From Chloracidobacterium sp. (GTDB lineage Bacteria; Acidobacteriota; Blastocatellia; Pyrinomonadales; Pyrinomonadaceae): 64,000 nt of DNA. The stretch spans positions 124,001-188,000 of the forward strand of contig JADJJY010000003.1 of the NCBI GenBank assembly GCA_016706275.1, written 5' to 3'. The notes under the pieces were generated by a model. That model saw nothing but the letters and a program-made list of their open reading frames with translations, was not told where the DNA came from and did no database searches. Below, in pieces: positions 8,870 through 15,950 of this stretch. The position numbers and the translations under genes were made by a program. How positions within the stretch are numbered: the stretch's first letter is position 1; every line of letters starts with the position of its first letter.

Positions 8870-10252
8870 CTAGTCAAAAAGCCGCACGTCGGTCAGCCGT
8901 CCGGTCGCGAGTAGCACCGACGCATAAGAGACGTAATACTCATATCGAGCGGTCAGCAGATTGTGCTTCGCCCTCACAAGAGCAGCTTCGGAACCGATCA
9001 CCTCATTGAATGTCGTCAGACCAAACTTGTATCGGTCTTGTGTGATCCTCAGAGCCTCGTCCGCCTGGGTAATGCTTTTTATTGAAACTTGTATTTTTGC
9101 CCTGGCTGTCTTGTAGCTTTGAAATGCCCTAACTACCTCAAGGCTTATTTGGTTTGCAAGAACCTGTTTTTCGCTACTGGCAAGAGTCTCGGCTTCGGCA
9201 GCCTGCTCGGTCCGTATTTTGCGGCCCGCATCAAATAGTGTGTAAGTCAGGCTTACGCCGAACGTGTAATCCGTACTCCCGTTCGCAATGTAGGGCGAGC
9301 TGTAGCCAAAATTGCCGAAGGCATCGACGCGAGGCAGACTCAGGTCCTTTACGGCCTTTGTTTGTCGACGGCTGTTTTTGATAGCCAATTCCGAGCTGAG
9401 GTAATCGGGGCGGTAGGCAAAGGCCACACGGATCAACTCTTCCTGATCCCCTATCGGGAAATATTTCTCCTGCAGATCACCTACCAATTCCCGCTCGACT
9501 TCGGGCTTATCCCCGAGCAATAGATTTAATGCGGCAGTGGTTGTGACCAGTCCGCTCTCGGCCTCGAGCTTTTGCTGCCCGGCGTTTGCGAACTCAACCT
9601 CCGCAGCCAAAGAATCAGCGTTGGTCGTTATCCCGACATCGACCATATCCTTTGTCTTTTTCCGGTTAGCGTCAGCCGACTTTACGGCTTCATCGCTAAC
9701 AGCGAGCATTTGCTTACCCAAAATAGCACCGTAAAAGGACCGCAGCACATCAAATCGAAGCTGCTGCCTTACTGCCTCGGCCTGTAACTCGGCCTGAGTT
9801 TTAGCCGTTGTGGCCTGATCAACCCGAGCCCGTGTCTGCCATTGGTCGAACAGCGGCATCTGCCCCGCGACAAGGGACCGAAAATTGAATATTCCTCGTG
9901 GATTATTAAGCGAATCAATTGCGAAATTCGATGTTCCAAACCGCCCCTGCTCGAGCAGCGAGCCGAATACGAATACCGGATTGTTGCTCCGAATGACCGA
10001 CTGACTAAACTGCACGAACGGCTGTTTGCCAGTTTTCGCTTCCTCTATTTTGAGAATAGCGATCTTTAACCGCGAGTCAGAAACCTTTGTCTTTGGGTTA
10101 CGTGCGAGGGCCGTTTCGACGGCATCGTCCAGATCCAGCTTTGGTTTGATGATGTTCTGAGCGCAGATCGCTGTCGACATTGCAAGAATAATCGTAAGTC
10201 CCGCCAAAAGTAGGAAGTTAAATACGATAATTTGTGATGGCCGTGTGGGCAT
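8870..10252 (-). CDS. TolC-family outer-membrane efflux channel
   Basis: 460 residues. A signal peptide (hydrophobic FNFLLLAGLTIILAMSTAICA) is followed by the typical TolC start KLDLDDAVETALARNPKTKV and two homologous helical halves (QATTAKTQAELQAEAV and EQAAEAETLASSEKQV) with beta segments such as YTFGVSLTYTLFDAGR. It is the first gene of the TolC-adaptor-RND trio and follows the DUF2892 gene by 31 bp, so all four are likely one transcript from the promoter near 10500. The start is ATG 10252. The channel should give the pump an exit through the outer membrane; the cargo is unknown. Confidence 0.88.
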   Translation of the reverse strand: MPTRPSQIIVFNFLLLAGLTIILAMSTAICAQNIIKPKLDLDDAVETALARNPKTKVSDSRLKIAILKIEEAKTGKQPFVQFSQSVIRSNNPVFVFGSLLEQGRFGTSNFAIDSLNNPRGIFNFRSLVAGQMPLFDQWQTRARVDQATTAKTQAELQAEAVRQQLRFDVLRSFYGAILGKQMLAVSDEAVKSADANRKKTKDMVDVGITTNADSLAAEVEFANAGQQKLEAESGLVTTTAALNLLLGDKPEVERELVGDLQEKYFPIGDQEELIRVAFAYRPDYLSSELAIKNSRRQTKAVKDLSLPRVDAFGNFGYSSPYIANGSTDYTFGVSLTYTLFDAGRKIRTEQAAEAETLASSEKQVLANQISLEVVRAFQSYKTARAKIQVSIKSITQADEALRITQDRYKFGLTTFNEVIGSEAALVRAKHNLLTARYEYYVSYASVLLATGRLTDVRLFD

Positions 10253-10283
10253 AGTCGCTAGTGGCTGAACCGGCAGATCGCTA

Positions 10284-10469
10284 TTACTTAAACCCCGCCA
10301 ATCTAAGAATCGTCATCATTGGACACCAACCCGTGATCGATGACTGCGCCATATTAAGACCGACAAAGCCCGTAAAGTAGAAAAAATAAGGACTCACCCA
10401 AAAACCGAGTATCACACTAATAAAAACAAACATACCCGCGATCAGGTCTATCATTTTAGGTATCGTCAT
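10284..10469 (-). CDS. DUF2892 (YgaP-like transmembrane) small membrane protein
   Basis: 61 residues from ATG 10469, preceded by GGAG 8-11 bases upstream. A TTG start at 10484 would use that ribosome site as coding sequence and is rejected. Two hydrophobic segments are joined by a short turn; the ending SSITGWCPMMTILRLAGFK matches the family consensus (xxSxTGxCPxxxxL) seen in the membrane part of YgaP-type rhodaneses and in stand-alone DUF2892 proteins. The conserved Cys-Pro is kept. It is the promoter-proximal gene of the efflux operon and faces the divergent ArsR-type regulator, which supports a link to sulfur or thiophilic-toxicant stress. Confidence 0.82.
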   Translation of the reverse strand: MTIPKMIDLIAGMFVFISVILGFWVSPYFFYFTGFVGLNMAQSSITGWCPMMTILRLAGFK

Positions 10470-10501
10470 AAAACATCTCCGCAACGTTTAATCTATTGCA
10501 T

Positions 10502-10521
10502 TACTATATAGTGATATAGTA
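10502..10521. promoter_or_regulatory. Palindromic operator in the divergent promoter region
   Basis: A perfect 8-4-8 inverted repeat TACTATAT-AGTG-ATATAGTA lies between the divergent DUF2892/efflux operon and the ArsR-type gene. Dyads of this length and AT content are usual for ArsR/SmtB dimers. On the minus strand a TTGAAT -35-like box lies just upstream and overlaps it, so binding should block the efflux promoter. A looser CTATAT half-site lies near 10609. Confidence 0.65.
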
Positions 10522-10629
10522 TATTCAATTTAGACCGCCACGCCATTGCGTGTCAAGGGCAAAGTGGATAGAAATTGAAATTAACGTTATCGAGCGGGAT
10601 TGGCAGGCACTATATGACTGGACAATAAT

Positions 10630-11031
10630 ATGGTAGAAAGAAAAACAGATGTCGGTAACCGCGTTGACCGACGGTTGGATTTATTTATGAAAAAACACGA
10701 TCTAAGTGACGAAGCACTTGAGCTGATCGCCGGCCGGTTTCGAATGCTGTCCGAACCGATGCGACTGCGCATCCTCAACGCCCTCGGTGAAAACGAAATG
10801 TCTGTCACCGAGATTCTTTCCGCAACCGGTGCTAATCAGGCAAATGTCTCGAAACACCTTTCTATCCTCTTACATGCAGGGATCGTCTCCCGTCGGAAAG
10901 AGGGGCTAACAGCTAACTACCGTGTGGCCGACAAGACAATATTCGAACTTTGTGACCTCGTTTGTGACCGTCTAAAAGACCATCACGAAACGCGACAGAA
11001 TGCCCTGGCGAATATCTTTGCACCTAAATAA
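10630..11031 (+). CDS. ArsR/SmtB-family winged-helix repressor
   Basis: 133 residues. The core begins around residue 30 (ELIAGRFRMLSEPMRLRILNAL), followed by the helix-turn-helix (MSVTEILSATGANQANVSKHLSIL) and the wing (IVSRRKEGLTANYRV). The C-terminal dimer helix has a Cys pair FELCDLVCDRL (Cys108, Cys112). The classical ELCVCDL metal motif in the recognition helix is absent, so the ligand is probably read by the alpha5 cysteines, as an arsenical or reactive sulfur species; this is inference. A second possible start is ATG 10687 (MKKHDLSD), which matches the domain onset better, while ATG 10630 has no clear ribosome site. It is divergent from the efflux operon and probably represses it through the 10502-10521 dyad. 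Confidence 0.85.
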   Translation: MVERKTDVGNRVDRRLDLFMKKHDLSDEALELIAGRFRMLSEPMRLRILNALGENEMSVTEILSATGANQANVSKHLSILLHAGIVSRRKEGLTANYRVADKTIFELCDLVCDRLKDHHETRQNALANIFAPK

Positions 11032-11174
11032 ACCGCAGTTGAGGGAGTTCCATATTCTCCGATGTAGCGAGTAGTTCATACTTGAATCTACCTTTACCTT
11101 TAAGTTTTACCTTGATTTGGCTGTGACCAGTTCCTATCAGTGTGACTGAGTTGACGCACCCAAGGCCCAACCAA

Positions 11175-11203
11175 ACAAAAAAGGCGTCCGATTTGGACGC
11201 CTT
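11175..11203 (-). terminator. Rho-independent terminator after the tRNA-Lys fragment
   Basis: On the minus strand the stem AAGGCGTCC / GGACGCCTT with a 5-nt loop is followed by a run of six T. It sits 16 bp past the CCA of the tRNA-Lys remnant and looks like the former tRNA terminator. Confidence 0.6.
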
Positions 11204-11218
11204 AACCGTTGTAATGAT

Positions 11219-11271
11219 TGGTGATCCGAGCAGGACTCGAACCTGCGACCCAGTGGTTAAAAGCCAGTCGG
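11219..11271 (-). pseudogene. 3' fragment of tRNA-Lys(TTT)
   Basis: Minus strand: anticodon arm with loop CTTTTAA (anticodon TTT), variable region GGGTCG, T arm with stem GCAGG/CCTGC, 3' acceptor strand TCGGATC, discriminator A and encoded CCA. The anticodon stem has one C-C mismatch. The matching 5' acceptor strand GATCCGA and a D arm are not found upstream, so only the 3' part is present. It looks like an attachment-site scar of another tRNA-targeting element. Confidence 0.7.
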
Positions 11272-11299
11272 CTAATTGCATCGACTTTTTGCAAAAGCG

Positions 11300-11319
11300 A
11301 ATGTAGCGAGAAATGTAGC
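11300..11319. repeat. Right-end copy of the AATGTAGCGAG repeat
   Basis: Identical over 20 bp to 1899-1918 near the opposite end of the island. The shared subterminal sequence supports treating 1807-11474 as one element. Confidence 0.55.
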
Positions 11320-11427
11320 AACCCTGTCCATATCTGGAGTGTCACTGAGTTTAAGGCAATCGAGCAAGGCGCAGTAGATACGGCTTCATAGGACGCAGTG
11401 ACACTCGGTGCATTTTCCCTAAAAAGA

Positions 11428-11474
11428 ATTTGTAATCAGTAGGTCGTCGGTTTGAGTCCGACAGGTGGCTCCAT
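11428..11474 (+). repeat. Right att-like site: second copy of the tRNA-Thr(TGT) 3' fragment
   Basis: Exact 47-bp copy of 1807-1853, again without the 5' half of the tRNA. The bases that flank the two copies differ, so the repeat boundaries are sharp. Confidence 0.85.
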
Positions 11475-11509
11475 TTATCCTCAAAAAAGACCGTGGTAGA
11501 CAAATAAGA

Positions 11510-11542
11510 AAAGGCGAGCTCGTTTGCTCGCCTTTATTTTTT
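11510..11542 (+). terminator. Terminator after the right att-like site
   Basis: Stem AAAGGCGAGC / GCTCGCCTTT, 6-nt loop, followed by ATTTTTTT. Its place after the tRNA fragment parallels the hairpin at 1861-1896. Confidence 0.7.
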
Positions 11543-11546
11543 TATT

Positions 11547-11563
11547 GTGCCTGAGATGTGCCG
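11547..11563. repeat. Paired TGTGCC repeats right of the second att-like site
   Basis: TGTGCC occurs twice, 11 bp apart, like the pair at 1683-1702. The two pairs lie outside the island on opposite sides, as if they belonged to neighbouring or older elements that used the same tRNA. Confidence 0.35.
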
Positions 11564-11673
11564 GCCTTAGAAAATCTAGGTTCTAAAAATCATTTCTTTG
11601 ATCCGATCAGTATCGTCGCACTTTCGCGTCGAAAGAACGTTTGAATACGTATCAAGAGTCAATACGATCGAGC

Positions 11674-12522
11674 CTAATTTGTCTCTGCGACAAAATCTAC
11701 ATCCGTAAGATTGTCAAACATCGTTACTACGCGGGTTGGTGATGCAAAAGAAAAACGTCGTGCGAAGACGGTTATAATGTAGGTCTCACCGGCAATCAGC
11801 CCTGTGAAGCTGTAGTTGCCCAACCGCCCCGTAGTGATAACACGAGGAGCGGAAAGAGTACCGCCGCTGATAGTAACGGTTGCATTGGTGACACCACGCC
11901 CCTGAGTGGTCAGGATTCGCCCGGAAAGGTTTACTTCGGATGCTGTCGGCCCGATGAGCGTGATCCTGCCGTTATGCGGTACATTGGCGAACTCGCCGCC
12001 AAGGTTGTAGAAAAACACATTTTGAAACGTCAGTAGCGAAAAGGTGTTAAATTGGGCGCTTGGGTGGGTGACAAATGTGAGTTTTAGAGCAGTGCCCAGG
12101 CCAGGTAGGGCATTTGCCCCCGAAACCGCAACTTGTAGCCGTCCGGCATCGCCCGGTGCGACGTTACAAGTCGCAGTCATACCGGCCGTGCCCGAGATCG
12201 TGCCGGCCGTCGAACAGCCAAAATTTGGCCCGCTAGGGTTAACGATCGCCGGGTCATAGAGGAGATGAAACTGAAAAGCAATGATACCGTTACCGGTAAT
12301 GTCGCTAACCGTGATCGGAACGACGATGGTCGCGGGTGCCGTGCTAAATAACGTAGGCGCCGTTATATGTACCGGGGATGTCACCGCAGACTCAGGCCGG
12401 GCCTGCCCCGGCGTTAACATGGAACACATCAAGACCGTTGCGACCAGTAAACAACTTTGCAAACAAACACCTAAAGTGTGATGCACCATCTGCTCGAACG
12501 TGGAAAAGATCGATCCCAACAT
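11674..12522 (-). CDS. Secreted cohesin-like protein with carboxypeptidase-regulatory-like tail
   Basis: 282 residues. A signal-peptide-like hydrophobic stretch (VCLQSCLLVATVLMCSML) is followed at about residues 50-195 by a cohesin-like beta sandwich: ATIVVPITVSDITGNGIIAFQFHLLYDPAIV, then GRLQVAVSGANALPGLGTALKLTF and a closing NGRITL. The last ~85 residues form the same tail as in 2-1480 and 12587-15118 (NLSGRILTTQGRGVTNATV, GNYSF, AGETYI, NLTDVDFVAE). It lies 64 bp downstream of the giant gene on the same strand and could share its transcript. Cohesin folds bind dockerins, and the neighbouring giant protein has a dockerin-like segment; an actual pairing is speculation. Start ATG 12522; ATG 12489 is possible. 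Confidence 0.75.
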   Translation of the reverse strand: MLGSIFSTFEQMVHHTLGVCLQSCLLVATVLMCSMLTPGQARPESAVTSPVHITAPTLFSTAPATIVVPITVSDITGNGIIAFQFHLLYDPAIVNPSGPNFGCSTAGTISGTAGMTATCNVAPGDAGRLQVAVSGANALPGLGTALKLTFVTHPSAQFNTFSLLTFQNVFFYNLGGEFANVPHNGRITLIGPTASEVNLSGRILTTQGRGVTNATVTISGGTLSAPRVITTGRLGNYSFTGLIAGETYIITVFARRFSFASPTRVVTMFDNLTDVDFVAETN

Positions 12523-12586
12523 ATTGATTCAACCGACAAACCGAAGAAAACGGGTGAGGATCGCTCCCCACCCCAACAGATCGGTA

Positions 12587-15118
12587 CTATTGCTCGGCAA
12601 CGAAATCCACATTCGTCACGCTATCGCTAATAGGGACAGAGCGCGGAGCGAACACGAACCTACGTGATTGGACGGCGACTGTGTAAGTCTCGCCTATCGT
12701 AAGGCCGCTGATGATGAACTGTCCATAACGCGTTGTGAACCCGGTTTTAACGACTCCGGCCGCACTCGTCGCGGTAACCCGAGCACCTGTCACCCCACGT
12801 CCTCCCATCGCCAGGACACGGCCTTGCAAGGTTGCTTCTGCGGCCGCAATACGGACCGTCAACCTACCGTTGACCGCGGTGACCTCGTCGGTATTCGCGT
12901 TAAACCGGAACCCGTTGATAGTCAGCGGGGTTGATGTACCCCCCGCTCCCCTAACGGTGAATGTCACGTTTACGTATGTACCATCACCGCCTACAGGCAC
13001 TGCTCCATAAACAGCCACCTTCAGCACTCCGGGCGTCGGGACGTTTGAAACCACACCCAGGGTGTCTGCATTGGTTCCCTGTACGCTTGCCGCACCTGCG
13101 ACCGCCTCGACGACCGCCGGATCGTACTCAACGCTGAACTGCGTTGACCGGATCGTCTTGCCTGCAAGGTTGTCGATACGGAATGGTATCGTGACCTGAG
13201 TTCCCGGATCTACCGAGGCCGTCGGCAACGAACCGATGACCGCGTTCGGGCTGGCCGGACCGGTTTTCTCCGAACGGTTGGCACCACCCGGGAGCCAGTC
13301 ACCATCGACGTCGCCCATCAGATAGGTGCTAAAGTTATCGACCCGATCGGTATTCATTACACTTGGCACCAGGCTGCCCGAATTGAACACCCACTGGCCC
13401 GACCTGTTGTTGGGATGACAATTGTCGACAACCTTTTGAGCGATCAGAGCTGCATCCAGCGACGATATGCTGCTGGTCACCGTGCTGACGTGGGCCGCGA
13501 GTTTCTGATCATCTGTGAAGCTGTGCAGGTTAACAACATACTGCGATATTAACGCAGCGTCGTCCGCCGTGATGCCGTTGTCTGCGATCGAGCACAGTTG
13601 TTTGGTCTTGGCCGCACTGAACGAATACGTTCCCGCGCCAAAGCCGCTGATCGAATACGTGCCGTTCAGAGCGGTTGTTCCGGTGCGGACCGGGGTACCT
13701 GTCGCGGTAACGGTCACATCCGGCACCGGCTGCGATGCGATGATGTTAGTCACCGTACCCGTCAGTGTTCCGGTCGTGATCGTATCGGTGATGGTCGTAT
13801 TGCCGATGTCGTTGTAGTTACCGTTCGGTGACGTAAAGAACCAGTAATCCGAACTATAGATTCCTGGGACGGTATGCGTCGTGTGCGTCAGATCAAGGCC
13901 TGATGACAGATCTTCACTCAATACACCAAGACACGAACCTGTTGCAGTATGCGGATTGCCGTCATACAGAACGTTGTAAGGCGTGACCGTGCAAACGGCG
14001 TCTGCTTTACTGATCGTGATGCTCTTTGTATCCGTACTGCCGAAGTAGTTGCCTGTCTCGGCATACGTATACGACGCTGTACATCCGTTCGTTGACGTAA
14101 CGTTCGTACAATCACCAGTGTAGCTAGGTGTCGGGGTGAGGCTTAGGCCGCCTGCGCCTGTCACTGTTACAGTTGCCGTGTATGCACTTCCGCGATACGG
14201 GTATGGTGCCGCCTCAAAAGTAACGGTCGTTGTCGTCGCGGCCTTAGCCACCGTAAAGGTCCGATCGACATTCGGTGCCGCGTTGTAGTTGCTGTTGCCG
14301 CCCTGCGATGCACGGATCGTACAGTCACCGGCCGCAACAATGTGAACAGTGCTGCCCGAAACGGTACAGACACTCGTTGTCGTGCTGGCAAAGCTTACTG
14401 CCAACCCTGATGAGGCCGTCGCACTGACCGCGAAGTCAGCATCACCGTACGTCTTGCCGCCGAGGGCTGCAAACGTAATGGTCTGATCTGCCTTGACGAT
14501 CGTGATGCTCTTTGTATCCGTACTGCCAAAGTAGTTGGCTGTCTCGTCACACGTCGCCGATGCCGAACAGCCGTCCGTCACCGTCACATTGGTGCAGTCA
14601 CCCGTGTAGCTGACCGTCAGTGACTGACTCAAACCACCGGCTCCGGTAACGGTCGCCGTTGCTGTGTATGCACTTCCGCGATACGGGTATGGTGCCGCCT
14701 CAAAAGTAACGGTCGTTGTCGTCGCGGCCTTAGCCACCGTAAAGGTCCGATCGACATTCGGTGCCGCGTTGTAGTTGCTGTTGCCGCCCTGCGATGCACG
14801 GATCGTACAGTCACCGGCCGCAACAATGTGAACAGTGCTGCCCGAAACGGTACAGACACTCGTTGTCGTGCTGGCAAAGCTTACTGCCAACCCTGATGAG
14901 GCCGTCGCACTGACCGCGAAGTCAGCATCACCGTACGTCTTGCCGCCGAGGGCTGCAAACGTAATGGTCTGATCTGCCTTGACGATCGTGATGCTCTTTG
15001 TATCCGTACTGCCAAAGTAGTTGGCTGTCTCGTCATACGTCGCCGATGCCGAACAGCCGTCCGTCACCGTCACATTGGTGCAGTCACCCGTGTAGCTGAC
15101 CGTCAGTGACTGACTCAA
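12587..15118 (-). CDS. Giant surface repeat protein, C-terminal part (dockerin-like, cohesin-like and tail domains)
   Basis: 843 codons that continue the frame of 15115-15603 after a one-base deletion. In order: the end of repeat copy 2, two complete 162-residue repeats (TITFAALGGKTYGDADF, DCTIRASQGG, MBG/Ig-like), a carboxypeptidase-regulatory-like domain (GTLTGTVTNI, GTYSISGFGAGTYSF, ~residues 448-509), a dockerin-like segment (ITADDAALISQYVV, SSLDAALIAQKVV, GDVDGDW, ~510-600), a cohesin-like sandwich (VTIPFRIDNLAG, FSVEYDPAVVEAV, ~620-755) and the common tail (LQGRVLAMGGRGVTGARV, TNVDFVAEQ). The listed start is only the first possible codon after the break. With two bases restored, 12587-19814 becomes one frame of about 2,409 residues. 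Confidence 0.75.
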   Translation of the reverse strand: MSQSLTVSYTGDCTNVTVTDGCSASATYDETANYFGSTDTKSITIVKADQTITFAALGGKTYGDADFAVSATASSGLAVSFASTTTSVCTVSGSTVHIVAAGDCTIRASQGGNSNYNAAPNVDRTFTVAKAATTTTVTFEAAPYPYRGSAYTATATVTGAGGLSQSLTVSYTGDCTNVTVTDGCSASATCDETANYFGSTDTKSITIVKADQTITFAALGGKTYGDADFAVSATASSGLAVSFASTTTSVCTVSGSTVHIVAAGDCTIRASQGGNSNYNAAPNVDRTFTVAKAATTTTVTFEAAPYPYRGSAYTATVTVTGAGGLSLTPTPSYTGDCTNVTSTNGCTASYTYAETGNYFGSTDTKSITISKADAVCTVTPYNVLYDGNPHTATGSCLGVLSEDLSSGLDLTHTTHTVPGIYSSDYWFFTSPNGNYNDIGNTTITDTITTGTLTGTVTNIIASQPVPDVTVTATGTPVRTGTTALNGTYSISGFGAGTYSFSAAKTKQLCSIADNGITADDAALISQYVVNLHSFTDDQKLAAHVSTVTSSISSLDAALIAQKVVDNCHPNNRSGQWVFNSGSLVPSVMNTDRVDNFSTYLMGDVDGDWLPGGANRSEKTGPASPNAVIGSLPTASVDPGTQVTIPFRIDNLAGKTIRSTQFSVEYDPAVVEAVAGAASVQGTNADTLGVVSNVPTPGVLKVAVYGAVPVGGDGTYVNVTFTVRGAGGTSTPLTINGFRFNANTDEVTAVNGRLTVRIAAAEATLQGRVLAMGGRGVTGARVTATSAAGVVKTGFTTRYGQFIISGLTIGETYTVAVQSRRFVFAPRSVPISDSVTNVDFVAEQ

Positions 15119-15950
15119 ACCACCGGCTCCGGTAACGGTCGCCGTTGCTGTGTATGCACTTCCGCGATACGGGTATGGTGCCGCCTCAAAGTAACGGTCG
15201 TTGTCGTCGCGGCCTTAGCCACCGTAAAGGTCCGATCGACATTCGGTGCCGCGTTGTAGTTGCTGTTGCCGCCCTGCGATGCACGGATCGTACAGTCACC
15301 GGCCGCAACAATGTGAACAGTGCTGCCCGAAACGGTACAGACACTCGTTGTCGTGCTGGCAAAGCTTACTGCCAACCCTGATGAGGCCGTCGCACTGACC
15401 GCGAAGTCAGCATCACCGTACGTCTTGCCGCCGAGGGCTGCAAACGTAATGGTCTGATCTGCCTTGACGATCGTGATGCTCTTTGTATCCGTACTGCCAA
15501 AGTAGTTGGCTGTCTCGTCATACGTCGCCGATGCCGAACAGCCGTCCGTCACCGTCACATTGGTGCAGTCACCCGTGTAGCTGACCGTCAGTGACTGACT
15601 CAAACCACCGGCTCCGGTAACGGTCGCCGTTGCTGTGTATGCACTTCCGCGATACGGGTATGGTGCCGCCTCAAAGTAACGGTCGTTGTCGTCGCGGCCT
15701 TAGCCACCGTAAAGGTCCGATCGACATTCGGTGCCGCGTTGTAGTTGCTGTTGCCGCCCTGCGATGCACGGATCGTACAGTCACCGGCCGCAACAATGTG
15801 AACAGTGCTGCCCGAAACGGTACAGACACTCGTTGTCGTGCTGGCAAAGCTTACTGCCAACCCTGATGAGGCCGTCGCACTGACCGCGAAGTCAGCATCA
15901 CCGTACGTCTTGCCGCCGAGGGCTGCAAACGTAATGGTCTGATCTGCCTG
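14009..15950 (-). repeat. Four tandem ~486-bp repeats inside the giant gene
   Basis: The motif CTGATCTGCCTT recurs at 14483, 14969, 15454 and 15939 (last base differing in the outermost copy), giving periods of 486, 485 and 485 bp. Each unit encodes one 162-residue MBG/Ig-like module. The first three units in protein order are nearly identical at DNA level; the fourth diverges in its second half. The two 485-bp units have AAA instead of AAAA (plus strand 15188-15190 and 15673-15675, against 14702-14705 and 14216-14219), and these deletions break the reading frame. Confidence 0.9.
15115..15603 (-). CDS. Giant surface repeat protein, middle fragment (one repeat unit)
   Basis: A 162-codon fragment between the two frameshifts. 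It begins with TTG overlapping the TGA that ends the upstream piece, and runs through one MBG/Ig-like repeat until VAKAATTTTVT, after which the deleted base throws it into a short nonsense tail ending PEPVV. It is not expected to be an independent gene. It is listed because it is an open frame with clear homology to its neighbours. Confidence 0.55.
   Translation of the reverse strand: MSQSLTVSYTGDCTNVTVTDGCSASATYDETANYFGSTDTKSITIVKADQTITFAALGGKTYGDADFAVSATASSGLAVSFASTTTSVCTVSGSTVHIVAAGDCTIRASQGGNSNYNAAPNVDRTFTVAKAATTTTVTLRRHHTRIAEVHTQQRRPLPEPVV

Larger units (their letters stand above)
1807..11474. mobile_element. 9.6-kb tRNA-Thr-bounded genomic island carrying an RND efflux and ArsP-like locus
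   Basis: The segment is framed by two identical 47-bp direct repeats, 1807-1853 and 11428-11474, that equal the tRNA-Thr(TGT) gene from the last base of the 5' anticodon stem to just past CCA. Tyrosine recombinases commonly integrate in this part of tRNA genes. Inside lie a decayed integrase end (1921-2181), two resistance-type gene groups and an ArsR regulator. A shared 20-bp sequence occurs near both ends (1899-1918 and 11300-11319). Neither end has an intact tRNA-Thr, so the functional gene should lie to the left of the window and more than one element probably integrated in tandem. The island probably cannot mobilise itself because the integrase is broken. Confidence 0.8.

Noticed and set aside
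11219..11281. Functional tRNA-Lys gene
   Set aside because: No GATCCGA 5' acceptor strand or D arm upstream on the minus strand; the anticodon stem has a mismatch.
15115..15603. An independent 162-residue gene started by TTG in a TTGA stop/start overlap
   Set aside because: It is exactly one repeat unit between two identical deletions, has no ribosome site, and ends in out-of-frame sequence.
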